Positions 19,974 to 32,030 are shown, numbered from the stretch's first letter. The stretch is DNA of 32,100 bases from Chromera velia (GCA_018398765.1 JAHBMJ010001363.1:1-32100), one strand, 5' to 3'. Translations and numbers: made by a program. Notes: a model not told the origin generated them from the letters alone.

Positions 19974-22900
19974 AAAAACGAACGAACGAACAAACGAACC
20001 AAAGAAAGAAAGAAAGAAAGAAAGAAAAAAAAAGAAAGAAAGAAAGAAAGAAAGAACTAACTAAAGGCATGCAAGAAAAAGAGAAGCGTCTATCCTCAGG
20101 GTAGGAGTACGTGACAGAAGAAGACGAAAGAGAGATATGCTTGTGAAGAGAAGAAGCGACTGAGAGCGACTGATATACAAAACTCGCTCTCAAACATAAG
20201 GCACATCGATCAATGGCAATTCAGGTGACTGCTCCACATCGACAACATTTACCCCCTACGTTCTTTCCAGCTTGTGGAGCCAGTCTGTTGATTCTGGGAC
20301 GGCAATCTCAGACATGACGGTCTCCCTGGCGTCTTCCGTGGGACACAGGGATAGCGTCAATTTCAACCAAATGGCGCTCACATGCGCCGACAACAAAACG
20401 CCCTGTATGCCCATAAGTATCGACTCTGAAGCCTGTAAAACCTCCACGAGCGACCTCACCCTTTCTTGGACGTCGGCAAGGTGCCTGAAAGGGAAAATTG
20501 CATTGCCATACACTTCCTTCAGCAGCTACCGCAGCTACAACATACCCATTTGCGAATGTTGGTTGAAGCTTTCCTCGCAAGTAGTTATTTTTAAAGCATT
20601 TTTTTCGCATGTCTTTCTTCGTTTGCTCCGTTGCTGTCTGAATGCCTGCCCGTACGAATTTCAGTGGCGGTAACTTCTCCAGCTTTTTTGATTTCATATC
20701 TGATTCGAGGCTTTGTTCAAATCGAGCCTTTCGCATGTTCTTTCTGGCACTCTTTTTTCCTGTCTCAATCAAGGGCGACCTTTCTGCCTTTGTGCTTTCA
20801 TTCCCTCCTTCCTTCTTCCCTTGAATTGCTTGGGCTGCTTACCGGCAGGTCTTTATGTCTGCCTGTCTGTCGGTCGGTCGGTCTTTTTGTTCATCCGTCC
20901 ATCTGTAAGTCAAGGACAGCCTTGTATTCGTTTCAGCCTTTAAATTGCTTGACCGGGACTCTTGAGTCTCTCTCCAGGGCTTCCACGTTTTGGAATGTAC
21001 TGCGATCCTTTAATCACTTTTAGAAGACGGCCAATGCACCATCCCTGCTTTGCAGATCGTTGCGATGCGAGTTCAAGTGCAGCCCTATACAACCAGGTGT
21101 TGGCAGGGAGGGTTACGCTTGAACCGATGGTGGAATATTTAACCTTGGGATATCATAATGTCACCAACAGTCCTTTCTTGAAGGCGAACACATACGTGGT
21201 TGTGAAGGCAGGCAGCACTTGCTCTGGAGGCGGCTGTCCCGCGTTTGCACCTTCTCTCAGATGCGACTCGGGGAGCGCCTCGTCCTCGTCCTCCTTGACT
21301 TCTCTTAGTGGCAAGATGCCTACGTGCTCAAGTGAGTGGGTGCTCTCCACCTTTGACTTCACCTGACATGCATAAAACTTTGTCTCCGTTGTGGATTCAA
21401 CCCGTTGTCCTCTTTCTCAAGCACTTCTTTTGGAGAAAAGGAGAAGGGCATGAACATGGGCAGTAAATCTTATCATCTCATGCCAACCATCCGAAACGAC
21501 TAATCTCTTGTGGAAGTGGCTTGATTGAATGCAGAGTGCTTTTGTATGACCGCCATGGATGTGGTTGGTCTGTGGAGGCAAGAGCACTGCAGCGAATACG
21601 CGTGGTGTGAGGATGGAGAGTGCCTGTGCTACGCAGGGTTCTCGGGAGACGGCGTTACATGCACTGCCAATGAACTCATGTACGGAGTCAATGCACAGGT
21701 CAGAACGCTTAATGCGTCGTGAATTTCCTCTTCTCGGCGTACAGTCTCAATAGAGGTGTGCAGACTCTCCAGAATGCGGCTCACGGCGATCCACTCTACC
21801 GGGGTTTTACTTGTAAAGAGCTTACGTGAAATCTCACTCTCTATTTGTGCAAAGAGTACCGCCGACTGGTTCTCCCCTACCCATTTACCCTTCTCTCCTG
21901 TTGCGTATGCAGAGCCGGCAGTGGTTGAAACTGCTCGCCTTTGAGGACACTCTCCTGCTTGCCTTTGTGGGTCTCCCTATTGTGTTTGTGATCATCGTCA
22001 CTTTCGCCACTCTGATCATGAGCTGCATACACTGCCACACGCAATGCAAGCTCTATCGGGCAGAGAGACGCGCCAAGCGGCAACGAACGCATCGAGAGAT
22101 TACGAAGGAAGAAGATGCAGGAGGGGGGAAAGTTGAGAAATTAGGATGCATTGGAGAAGAATCAGAAGGGCCCCCCCTACAGTTCACCTCCCCTCGTGAC
22201 CTTGAGGAGGGTGCAGGGGGCAGCTCTGTGGTTCTAGAAGGGGGACAACGCGTTCTTGCAGTCATTAAAGAGAGTCCCGTGGAGTTGCCTTAGGTTTTTC
22301 CCGACTCAGACGCCCTTCTGACCAGTGTACATCCCCACCATGAGGAGAGGGAGGAGGAAGAGATGGTCTGACTCTTTTTTGAGGAAGTTGAAGAAGGAGG
22401 AGGCGAAGCAGTCTGGCGTGAGTGTCCGGATCGTATCCTGAAAAGAGAGGCAGATGAGGATTCGCCTGTGCCGATCTCAGAAATTGAGAGCAGCATTTTT
22501 TCGAGAGGAGACAGCAAGATTTTATCAGAGGCTGCCGAAGCAGAAGCAATTCATCTAAAAGCAACAGTAGCACCACAGACTCAGGCAGCCAATCAGGTTG
22601 ACGAGACCAACAGAGGGGTGAGTCCCGGAGAAAATGTTTCTCTCCAGCAGAAGGAGGAAGAGTCAGAAGAAGGACAGGGACAGAAAAAAGAATTGGAGGG
22701 GGAAATGGAGGTTGAAAGGGAAAATGACAGCTGTGAAGAAGAAATACAAGACGTGGAAAGTTCTGAAAAGATGGGTGGGCAAGCGATTCCTCCCATATTC
22801 AAGCAGCAGAAAGACGATACACAGAGAGAAGTTGGTGATTTGGAAGAGGAGAAAGAGCGAATTGACCCAACAGATAGAGATGAAAACGTCCTCAAGACCG

Positions 22901-25900
22901 ACTCTCGTACTACACGAGTCCTTTCGTCTATCTATTGGGCCATTTTTGTATGCACTCTGGGCTTTTGTGCATTAGGCCTCGAGATATACTCCTCCGTCTT
23001 CAGGCCGACCTCTGAGGTCAAGGGAACAGAAGTCCTGCCTCTGTCCTACGTGACGCACCTCTACAGTCCCAATGCGCATATGGCAGACAGCGCAGACACC
23101 CTCGGGTCTCTTCCAGTTGCCTACGCCCTCTTCAACCTTCCCGTGGTCGTCGTGACTTTTATTGGGGTGTCCTTCTCCCTTATTACTCATCTGGTTCAGG
23201 CAGTGAAGGCGATGGCCAGATTCTGCTGCAGAAACTGGTCAGTCGGTAGTCCAATTTTTTAGTCTCATGTGACGACAATTTGTGTAAATTTTGGAAACCG
23301 AACAAATTGATTCAAACTCGCAGTAGCCTTTTGTTCTCATTAGACATGTATAAAGACATTTACAGGTGCGTGCACTTTTCTAGTGCACTATTTGCTTATT
23401 CACGTCTGTCCTGTGTTTCCTGCGTGCAGCAAACCCTGTGCAACTCTTCCTGTCGTGCTCTCACTCATGGCATGCGTTTTTATGATGGGCTTCGTCTTCA
23501 TTCAAGACACCGTTAGCTTCGCTTTCACGGGACAGGAGTTCTGCAGAAAGACCTCCGACGGCTACATGCGACACTATGGCACAGCCCAAGAAATCGATCC
23601 TGAGGGCACCACACTAAACCAATCCTCCATGCCCCACTGGGTCAGAGATGACCCAGATTGGACTGTCAGGCTGTCCGTAACAGAGCCCTGCAAGGGCAGA
23701 CCCTGGCGTGCCAATTTGGCGCTGCAAATGGATCAGAGGGCAGAATGTGACAGCTTCATGGGGTTGAAGGGGGCAGCAGACAAAGAGGATGAAGAAGCCG
23801 TGCTGAGGCGATGCAGTGCAGAGGAAGTCTGCTAAGCCTTCAACACAAGCACTGCCGAGAGAGGTGCGGTTTTGACTGCAGGTCTTTTTAATTGGAGTGC
23901 AGTCGGCTCTATCCACGCTACTGGGGGCGCTTCCTGCATCCGCTCCCACAGCTGGTTTAGCAGATCATCTCGTTGTGTCAGATACAGAGTGAATGAGGGA
24001 CATGCCCTCCATGAGTACACTGCGCGGTGGGACAATGAGACCCTTGAGACTACAATGGTCCGGTCCCAACCCTGGCCCCTTGATTTGTCTGACTACAGTG
24101 GATCCAGATGGGGATGTAAGTGGATAGATCCTGGAAAGACAACAAGCCGTACAAACTTCCAGCAAGACTTCTTTGACACAGTTTGGATCCCCATCTCTCA
24201 CAGAGAGAAGACCTTCAGCCCCACTCTAGATGAGTTCAAGTCAGAATTCCGACGTTTTCTCTGCCCGCCTGTTGGCGACTGTGGCACCGCAGCCTCAATC
24301 ACCGTGGAGATACCCGAGTTTGAAGACTCCCCGTACTACACCCTTTTCAACAATACCGACGCAACTTCGTTTAACGACACCGCTGACTACTATCGGGATG
24401 CCCGTGCGTGGGGTATGCTCTCTATGGATGTGTCCCTTTCAGAAGCAGACAAAGTAGCACAGCTCCTCTACAAAGGTCAATGCACCTGCCATTCTGACCT
24501 TCTTGACCTTTCATCCCTCTGCGAACAGCTGCTGTACATAGTCACAGGCAGATGCAGAGACACGAAATATACAAACTTTAGGTCCTTCACACGCACTGTG
24601 TACGACTTTATGCACATTGAAAAGACCACCGGGGCCTGCACACACGAGCTTGACGTGATCCCCTCATGCTCTGGCACCTTCATAGATATACTGCTGTCAA
24701 CTGACAACGTGACGGGGTCCATCGTTGAGACCACCTTTCTCGAGAGTGCAAAATGGGACCTTGTACGACTCGATGATACCAGCCAGTTCTGTTGTAACGT
24801 CACAACACTAGACCAACCCCCTGTAAGTTTAGGCTTTGTGAGAATATACGATGCGATCCCCGAAATCTTTCGTGTCCTCGCCCTCTGCGGCACCTACGCG
24901 CTCTTTTCCCTCGGCGCTTTCCTTTGCGCCTCTTGTGGTGCCAAGCAGAAGCACAGAGATGAGGTCAGAAAAGCAGTACCCCGATTATCAAAGCAAAGCA
25001 TGCAACAGACGCCGATTCAGAAGAGATACCGGTGTGCCGGGCATTACATCCAAGTATTGTTTGTAATTGTTTTGGTCTCTTTAACCCTCCACATTCTCGC
25101 AGTGTGTGCCGCCACGTTTGTCTTCGGGGCAGCACTCAGCGTCGCCCTGCTCCTCTTTCGATCCCTCAGCTGGGGATATCGTAAGACAAAAGAATGGAGG
25201 CCTGCACTGTTCCGCCAACAGCTACTGCAGACCCTCGCCGTGGACCCAGACGACCGAGGTCCTTCGGTCCGTGTTCAGAGAGCGTGGGCTGGCGTGCGTC
25301 AGTGTTGGCGGGTCGTCCAATGGCCGCTCACGCTGGGAGTGTCGTCGTTGGGAGTTTTCCTTGTAGAGGCAGCGAAATTTGTGCTCGACCTGTTGGTGGT
25401 ACGAGCCTTATTTACTGTGGTGATGCCACAGCTACAAAACCCATTCCAAGAAGTCCGTTTAGGATTGGGTGAAATATTCGAGGCGTTAAGAGGGCTGAAA
25501 GTCCTCTTTTCATGGGCAGAGGGTATCTCTAAGGTCTTCGATTCACTCAAAGCTGCAGGGTCACAGAATGCGTGTGCCCCTGAAGTGGTGCCATCGTCCT
25601 GTGGGGGGTCGCAGGAGACGGACGTTCTCTTCTCCACATTCCTTACAGCTATCACACTGATTGCAGTGGTGATTCTGGTGCAGGGAGGTCTTCTGTCTGC
25701 CATCAAGACCTTCGCCTTCGCAGTCGAGCAAAGAAAACTGTGGCTGCCTGAGCGCCTGCCTGGGCAGAGGGGATTTCTCCTGATTGTTTCGACTGTGTGC
25801 TCATTCACCACAGACCTCCTCGTCTTCATTGCGCAGCTTGCGCTGAGCTCTATCACATCAGCAATCTCTCTGCAAGCAATTCGGTTGGTTGGTCGAGGGT

Positions 25901-27044
25901 TCAGGGACTCTTCTTTTATTGACGGCCCCTTCAAATCTCATTCTTCTCCAAGCCTTGCTGTTTTTTCTTTCGCTTCACCAAAGTGCAAGCAAAATGGTCT
26001 TTTTTTGTTTGATTAGGCACAGGAAAGAGTTTTGCCCCATGCATGAAGAATCCTGTGTGGCGAGGGCATCGCATCTTCCTTAGCCAAAAATAATGTCAAA
26101 TGCAATGCAAAGTTTTGCTTTTCGAATGGCAGTTCAAGTTCGCCCACCCAAATGCATGGATTCCTTCCCCAACTTCTCTGGTTGTTGCATGCAGGGTGGC
26201 AGACATGAGGTACATGTACTCGAGTGCTGTTGTGTGGGCCTGGGTTGGTCTTCTGTTGGTTTACTTCGGTTCTTGGCTTTTTTTCTTCATCACCATGATG
26301 GGATACGGGACCCCTGGTCGGGTCCTCGTGAAGCGCTTCCTTAAATATGTTCTGCCGTTTGACAGGGAGGCCTGAGGACAGGGCAGATGACGTGGTCAAA
26401 GAGATGAGGTTGGAGTTGCGTGATGCAAACAATTCAATCGGGCAGCGGGTGGCCAGGTGGTTTACTTGTCAATGCTGTAGAAAGAAGAAAGCACCGAGAC
26501 CTATGATGAAGGCAGGGGAGGAGGAAATGATAGAGGCCAAACACCAATTATTTCAATTTTCAATGCTTCTAAGCGCTTTGCCCATTCTGTTTGGGATCTG
26601 GCCTCGCAGGTTCCTTGTCACCCACAGCATTTATCCACGGGCAGCGGCTGTCAAGGAGCTCGGTGAGTCCGAGTTTTTCCCCCTTGACCTGTCACAAACA
26701 ATTGACCCCAGCGCAGTGCCCTATGAGGTTCAGCCAGAAGGGCCAGAAGAGGCACAGGGGGACAGCGAAAAGAGACAGCAGGGGTTGAAGGCATCAGTGA
26801 TGCTGATCAAGCTCAAGACGATGATGAGCAAGTTAAGCCGTCCCGATCCCCATCCAAAAGCCAAAACTGTTCTTCAGAATGCAGCTGACGTTTTTGACTT
26901 CACCGGAAAGAATCTAAGCATTTTGTGTCTCATGGCCCCGGTGGTGGGGGGATTTCTCTGTAAGATGACAGAAAGGGGGGCTCAGGGGGCTCTAGTGGGG
27001 GCCCGCACTCAAACAGCTCGGGCAATCTGGAGGTCAGCGTATCA

Positions 27045-27097
<53 letters not shown>

Positions 27098-28037
27098 TGC
27101 CCGTCCAGCTACGCTTTTTCTTCAGCGATGTGAATATTTCTGAAACTATCGTGATTCTCAGCTTCTCTTCTCACAGAATCAATGAAGGTGAAGCATGCTT
27201 CGATCAGCTTTGCATTGGGCAGGCAAGGGGTTGGTTGGGTACGCAGACCGGACGATTGCTTGTCGGCATCTCTGGTAGGCTTTCTTGGAGACTCCATAGT
27301 CGACCCATGCAGGTCTTCCTTTCTGATCACGTGAAAATTTCTATGTGCGTCAAATTCTTTGCTCTCTATGCAGGTATGGATTCTTATCCTTAGTTGTCAT
27401 CATGACGGGCCTTTGTGCAGTGGTGCCTGTGGGTGCCACGCTGGTGCCAGGTCTGGTGTTCGCAGGTCTGTTTCGGGTGTACCTCCATCTGTCTGCTGTT
27501 GTGGACATTCCACGTGAGCTCCCTGACGTGAAACTGAAGGTCATGGATGACGTAGAAGAAGAGTTAGACTTTGAGGGGGGGGCTCTCGTCGGAGTAACGG
27601 CAATGGGGGCAGCTGTCATTGCTGTTAGTCGTCTTCCGGCAAATGCCAAAAATGAAGAAGGAGGGGTTAAGGAGGAGCAGAAAAACTTAGCAGAGAGGCA
27701 GGATGCAGAATTTTATGGCGAAGAGAAAGAGAGATCTGTGTCAAATGAAGCAAATAAAGAGGCCCCAGGCTCCTCAGTGAGACAACTTGAAGAAGAAGAG
27801 GTACAAGAGTCATGGGGAGATCCTGTTGGTGCGTCCGTTGGTAGTGAGTCCGTAAGTGAGTGGATCACGGACGTGGCTGATGAGAAGATTGACGGAAACG
27901 GCGTCCAGACGCTTCCCTATCCTCTTCGCTGTAATCCCCCTATCTGCTTCAGTGCGGAGATTGTGGAGGAAGACGCGGGAGACCGAGCTAAGCAGATTCC
28001 GACCCTTCCGGAATTGCGTTTCCGTACGAGATCCTGA
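18246..28037 (+). CDS. Large sushi-like/EGF polytopic membrane protein, frame interrupted
   Basis: Proposed exons: 18246-18300, 18479-18783, 18856-18931, 20271-20557, 21056-21331, 21535-21698, 21913-23237, 23430-23815, 23882-25883, 26195-27032, 27177-27233, 27374-28037, about 2,140 residues. Exon 1 encodes a signal peptide. Exons 2-5 encode three divergent sushi-like modules, each opening NCD, PCD or RCD; the first has [12 protein letters not shown]. Exon 6 ends in an EGF signature ([14 protein letters not shown]). Exon 7 has the first membrane helix ([19 protein letters not shown]), then an acidic linker. Many more helices follow, with a long Cys-rich, N-glycosylatable loop in exons 8-9 and an acidic tail. 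This suggests a cell-surface receptor, adhesion protein or transporter; the substrate is unknown. In-frame stops (22291, 22369, 23833) and frameshifts (near 18660 and 26360) need short introns, readthrough, sequence error or decay. The TAG at 22291 could instead end a shorter type I protein, with a second gene starting near 22468. Confidence 0.6.
18990..19398. repeat. CAGA/CA/GA compound microsatellite around an assembly gap
   Basis: CAGA, CACA and GAGA runs occupy 18990-19148. A run of N fills 19149-19269 (121 positions), and G, GAGA, CAGA and CAGG runs continue to about 19398. The gap lies inside the repeat, so its true length is unknown. All of this is within the 1,339-nt intron 18932-20270 of the sushi/EGF gene. 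Confidence 0.95.
19501..20064. repeat. GAAA/GAAC segmented tetranucleotide array
   Basis: About 560 bp of tetranucleotides arranged as alternating blocks of GAAA and GAAC, with a few GAAT, GAGC and GGAC variants and short A runs. The plus strand is almost pure A/G with periodic C. It keeps frames open on both strands, giving artificial Lys/Glu/Arg/Asn/Thr and Phe/Leu/Ser/Val frames. It lies in an intron of the sushi/EGF gene, purine-rich on the coding strand. Confidence 0.95.
27049..27098. repeat. CT and GT microsatellite in intron
   Basis: A CT run followed by a GT run, just after the donor at 27033 of the sushi/EGF gene. It falls within the intron 27033-27176 and is not part of the protein, although a frame runs through it. 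Confidence 0.9.
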
Positions 28038-28271
28038 GCATCTTTGGAGGAGAGCATCATTCGGTTGGACAGCTAGAGTGTTTTGTCGGAGGAACGCCCG
28101 ACATGTTTGGTCACAGATGCTCCTGACCATCCAGGCCTTAACTGGGCTTCGGAAAAGGGCGCTTTGGGGCGATTAGAAATGGTGCCATTGATGCAGCTGA
28201 AGACAAAAAATGCAGCTGAGACTGCTGAAGAGAATAGCCGTCAATACTACTGGCAAGCTGCCAATTCATAT

Positions 28272-28277
28272 AATAAA
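28272..28277 (+). terminator. Candidate poly(A) signal AATAAA
   Basis: Canonical AATAAA 235 nt downstream of the stop codon of the sushi/EGF gene, in AT-rich sequence. Position and strand fit; there is no further evidence. Confidence 0.4.
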
Positions 28278-28659
28278 CGTAAAAATTCCCCGCTTAATGT
28301 CCGCTTGGCATTTTGCAGTTCCTCAAAGAATGTTTGAAGAAGCGAAACATCCTAGGAAACATCGTAACCACTGCAAGGGCCACTGAACAAGTAAGCATAA
28401 CAAAGAAATGTTGTGCTGGCTACAGACTGTCAGCCGGCAGCCATAAAACATTTTTAATATCAAAGAGAAATAAGAGAGACAAGGAATCTCTGTCAAAAAT
28501 CAAAGTGGTCATTCATATAATTTTATGACTATGACTATGACGCGCCATCGTCATCCATATCCAGAGCTAGCTGGATACTTCTAACGTTAGGCAGGGAAAA
28601 GTTGTTATTTTCTAGGATGCCACGCTACACTGCCTGAATCAATATCCAAAGCATCGATA

Positions 28660-28681
28660 ATTATCATTAATTAATGATAAT
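28660..28681. repeat. Perfect 22-bp AT palindrome
   Basis: The arm ATTATCATTAA is followed directly by its reverse complement. It lies in AT-rich spacer and could form a small hairpin. No function is implied. Confidence 0.7.
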
Positions 28682-29344
28682 CTAACATAAACGTTATTAA
28701 CGTGGACTCGCACAGTCTTGCAGTTAAGTGATAACTAGAGTGATAACTTGTTACTTAGAAAAGAAGAGCTTCATCTATAGACTTTTATCACATTTATCAT
28801 AAAATTCTTAGTAAAATTCCGAGTTGCAAAAAAAAAATATACATTTTTTTTTAAGACTGCCCGAATTATTGCCGTTGATTTCGAATTATTCGAAATTCGA
28901 ATTCACGATTCAATGAAACATTGGTTTGTCCTCCCAGCTTTACCTAGCTTTAAACTTCGGTTAAATCTAGTTAAATCCTAAATCAAGATTCTTTGAAACT
29001 AGCTTTAAAATCATAAACCTTAAACTAAATCAACAATTTGACAAGAACAATTCTAATATTTAGATTGTAAACGTTTAAGTTATACTTTACGTATACTGCA
29101 TGGAGTCACTTAATTAGTGGTCGACTCCTAGGTGGACTCACTACAAGTTTAAAATTCACAATATCATATACCTTGTAAACGTAGGCTTAGCCTACCTCAG
29201 ATAACCTGAGAATCATACAAGCTAGATTAAATAAGACGTGTACTTCAAAAAAACAAACAGAAAAATGGGCAAGAAAATGGGATGAAAGTGGGTGGTTATC
29301 ATGCAACTTGGGTAGCAACTGAGCTGCAACTCCACGCAAATTCC

Positions 29345-29350
29345 TTTATT
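29345..29350 (-). terminator. Poly(A) signal of the RING gene
   Basis: AATAAA on the minus strand starts three bases after the stop codon of the RING gene (stop at 29356-29354). If used, the 3' untranslated region would be only some tens of bases long. Confidence 0.6.
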
Positions 29351-29353
29351 GAG

Positions 29354-30467
29354 TCACGTCCCAGGTTCCTTCTCGTACGTCAATAAGCCGTCGGAGTCGA
29401 GCGGATGACGGCAGAAAGGACACTGGCCGTACACAGGCCCGGCCTTGTTCGGAGTCCCAGACCGTTGTTGGGGGTTTGGAAAAACGGGAGCCTGCAAGCA
29501 GAGCCGCAGAGATCCCCCAAATGAACACCTCTGTTGTGCTGCCAAACACCTCCACCTAGACTTGCACACGTACATCCACAAGGTTTCCCATTTGCCGAAA
29601 CACTTCTGGAATACAGACGAGGTTTTCCATACTTGTCGGTTTTTGCTTCGACATTCCCCGCGACTCTTCAAAGATTCAATGCATTCATCCAGCTATAGAT
29701 CCATTCTTTTCAAGGCCGTCCGTTGTCCGTTCGTTCAGCGCTGGACCGATGCGATGAATAACACTCAAAGACATTCTCCAATCCGTCCGTGATAGGTGCA
29801 AGCAAGTATCTAACCAAAGTTTAACTTTCAAGAACCAACTAAAGAAGCTGAAGGCTGCTCGTATTCCGCGTACCTTTTTTTGTGATCGTATTTTCTTCAC
29901 ACACTTCTCACACAGGCGGTTCTCACAGCAGAGCGTCCGATGCTCTGCACAGCCGCTGGAGGAGTCGAAGGCCTCGAAGCAGATGGCGCACTCAGCTTCA
30001 GAGAGATCGCACGCCGTCGGGGGAACGGGGGGTGGCTGTGGATCCTCCTGACTGCAGGCACGCAGACAGCAAAGAGCCTTTAAAGTGGTGCCTGCCGATG
30101 CCAGAAATACTGGAAGGTGATGGAGAATGGTTTGCAGAATTTCCTTTCGAGAGAGTCAGAGGGACTGAATGAATGACAGACTGACTGACTGATTGAGAGA
30201 CTAACTGACTGACCTTTTTTCAGGCCATCGTGGAGGTGTCTTGGCTCTCGATTGGGACGCCTGGGCGCTCTGTCGCTGAGATTCATCCACACGGCCCCAT
30301 CGCCTGGTCTTCTCTCTGCACAGTTGAAACATTCAAAACTCGAGTGGGTCTCTAAGAATGTGGGCAAGGGTGGGACACAGAGGAATCTTGTATACTGACC
30401 TTTTGGCAGTTGTGTGTTGAGCAGGGTCGTCCATGTCTTTTCGTTTTCTGCGCGGTGTCAGTGTCAT
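29354..30467 (-). CDS. RING-type zinc-finger protein, four exons
   Basis: Exons on the minus strand are 30467-30400, 30315-30214, 30051-29874 and 29491-29354. Every junction is GT-AG and in phase, giving 161 residues. The N-terminus is basic (MTLTPRRKRKDMDD) and followed by an Arg/Gln/Ser-rich stretch. The zinc finger runs C78-x2-C81, C98/C99, C104-x2-C107 and C140-x2-C143 (CPFCRHPL). At the position where classic RINGs have Cys-x-His, this protein has CCENRLCEKC, so the His ligand is missing, as in an algal/diatom RING-like group with a CC-x2-(K/R) signature. The last Cys pair is on a separate exon after a Pro/Gly-rich insert. RING proteins usually recruit E2 enzymes as ubiquitin ligases; that role is inferred. 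There is no membrane segment or signal peptide. AATAAA almost touches the stop codon. Confidence 0.82.
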
Positions 30468-31998
30468 GTCGGCTTCTTAGATCACCACACTGTGAATAGG
30501 AGACAGCGGTCCCTCAGGCGTATTGATCGAGAAGGATGGTTCCGCCGTTTCAATGCTGCTCAGAAAGCACTTCTGACTCGACAAAACGAAAAAAATCAGT
30601 CTGCTGCCACGCAGGATGGATCGCGTCCATGCAGCGTCGCATGCATGGACTAGCTCGGTCTGCATGACCCGCCGGCCTGGCATCCCAACTATCCTGCACA
30701 AGTTCGGACGCGCCCCGGCCTTGAGGGCCGTGGCGCGCGGAGGGCGCGCTGGAAGCGCGCTGTTCAGGTTTGTGAGAGCATCAGCTAAAGTACACCAAAT
30801 GCACCATGTCCGGCCATCACGGGAAGAGCAACTTAGTTTGTTATGTCATGTTATGTCATCCACTGAGCTGCAATTCCAGCGTCATTTGTGCAAATCTTTG
30901 TGTATACATAGTACACAATACGTACATAGCAGTATGAGAACAGGCGTGGACAACCATATTATAAAAAATTATGAATGATAATAGTTCTAAAGTATTCTAA
31001 AGATAGCGAGACCCGTCCAGTAAGTTGTTTAGCAATATTTTACACCCATCGAAAAGAAATTTCACGATGCATAATATGTTTTAATTGTCACAATGTAGAT
31101 TGAATTATAGGCTAAATCAAACGGATACTAGATTTTCGGAAATTTAAGCTACACTCCAGCGAGCCTTGAGAAAAACAAATGTATGAAAAAAACTTTTTTT
31201 CTTTTTTTGTTTTCAACAAAAAATGTATAGAAAAAAAAAAAAATGTGGACACTGTCTTAATCGACACTTCAAATCAAAAGCTTCAATGATGAAGAAGGAT
31301 TTGATTTAAAAAAAAAAAAAACTGAATCATTGATGAAATCTATTGATGATCATTTTTGTGTATAACCTCATTTTTTAAAACAAAATTTTTGAACTGGATA
31401 AAGAATGTAATGACAGTAATGCATTGTAATCGCATCGATCTGCTTAATTCTAATTCTAATATATTTTTACATACGTATGCTTTGACACTGGTTTTTCTAG
31501 TGAGATTTTTGTGTAAAGTTTTGAGTCGGCGTGAAAACTGATGACGAGAAAGTCCTCAGAAGGATGGGCTGAACTTCGCGCTACTGTGTCCTTCGATTTC
31601 ATCTGAGAAAGAGAAGAAGAATGAGCATTCCTTTGTGATCTCAGTAGACATTGTGAAGACGATGAGACGTGTAACCAGTTTAAAAGAGAATGAAAGGAAG
31701 AAAGATGAAGAAAGGCAGGAAGACACTGAGAAGAGGTATGCACAGACTACCACATGTGCTTCTGTGTGCAAAAGAATGCGGGGGGGAGATGTACTTTCGA
31801 GGTATGAAGGATAAAAAGAAGATGAAGAGACAGACACACAATTTCTTCACCATTTGTAACAAAGATGGAAAGAGAAACACATGCGAGGGGATCGGCAGCA
31901 GCTGGTGTTCTTGGGGTAGACAGTCATGCTTGTCGGGTATAAGCGAACAATAACGGAGGAAAACATGCCGACAAACGTCAAGGAGTATATCCATGCGA

Positions 31999-31999
<1 letters not shown>
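30468..31999. other. Upstream region of the RING gene and AT-rich spacer
   Basis: 30468-30780 includes a GC-rich island (about 30700-30770) with several GCGCGC motifs and probably holds the RING gene promoter. The frames there are GC-bias frames without a domain. From about 30950 to 31540 the DNA is AT-rich with A and T runs and no gene. 31540-31990 is purine-rich; an 87-residue plus-strand frame (31690-31953), rich in Lys, is not recognisable and I do not call it. Confidence 0.45.

Positions 32000-32030
<31 letters not shown>

Larger units (their letters stand above)
28038..29353. other. AT-rich intergenic spacer
   Basis: The first 300 bp probably contain the 3' untranslated region of the sushi/EGF gene, with AATAAA at 28272-28277. 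From about 28500 to 29250 the DNA is strongly AT-rich with no frame of note. It contains a 22-bp palindrome (28660-28681) and short TTCGAAT-type palindromes near 28880-28905. No repeat family was recognised. Confidence 0.5.

Noticed and set aside
18803-20193. Very long open frames on both strands (about 400 residues minus, 240 plus)
   Set aside because: They run through the tetranucleotide arrays and the N gap. Their Phe/Leu/Ser/Val or Lys/Glu/Arg repeats only reflect repeat units that avoid stop codons.
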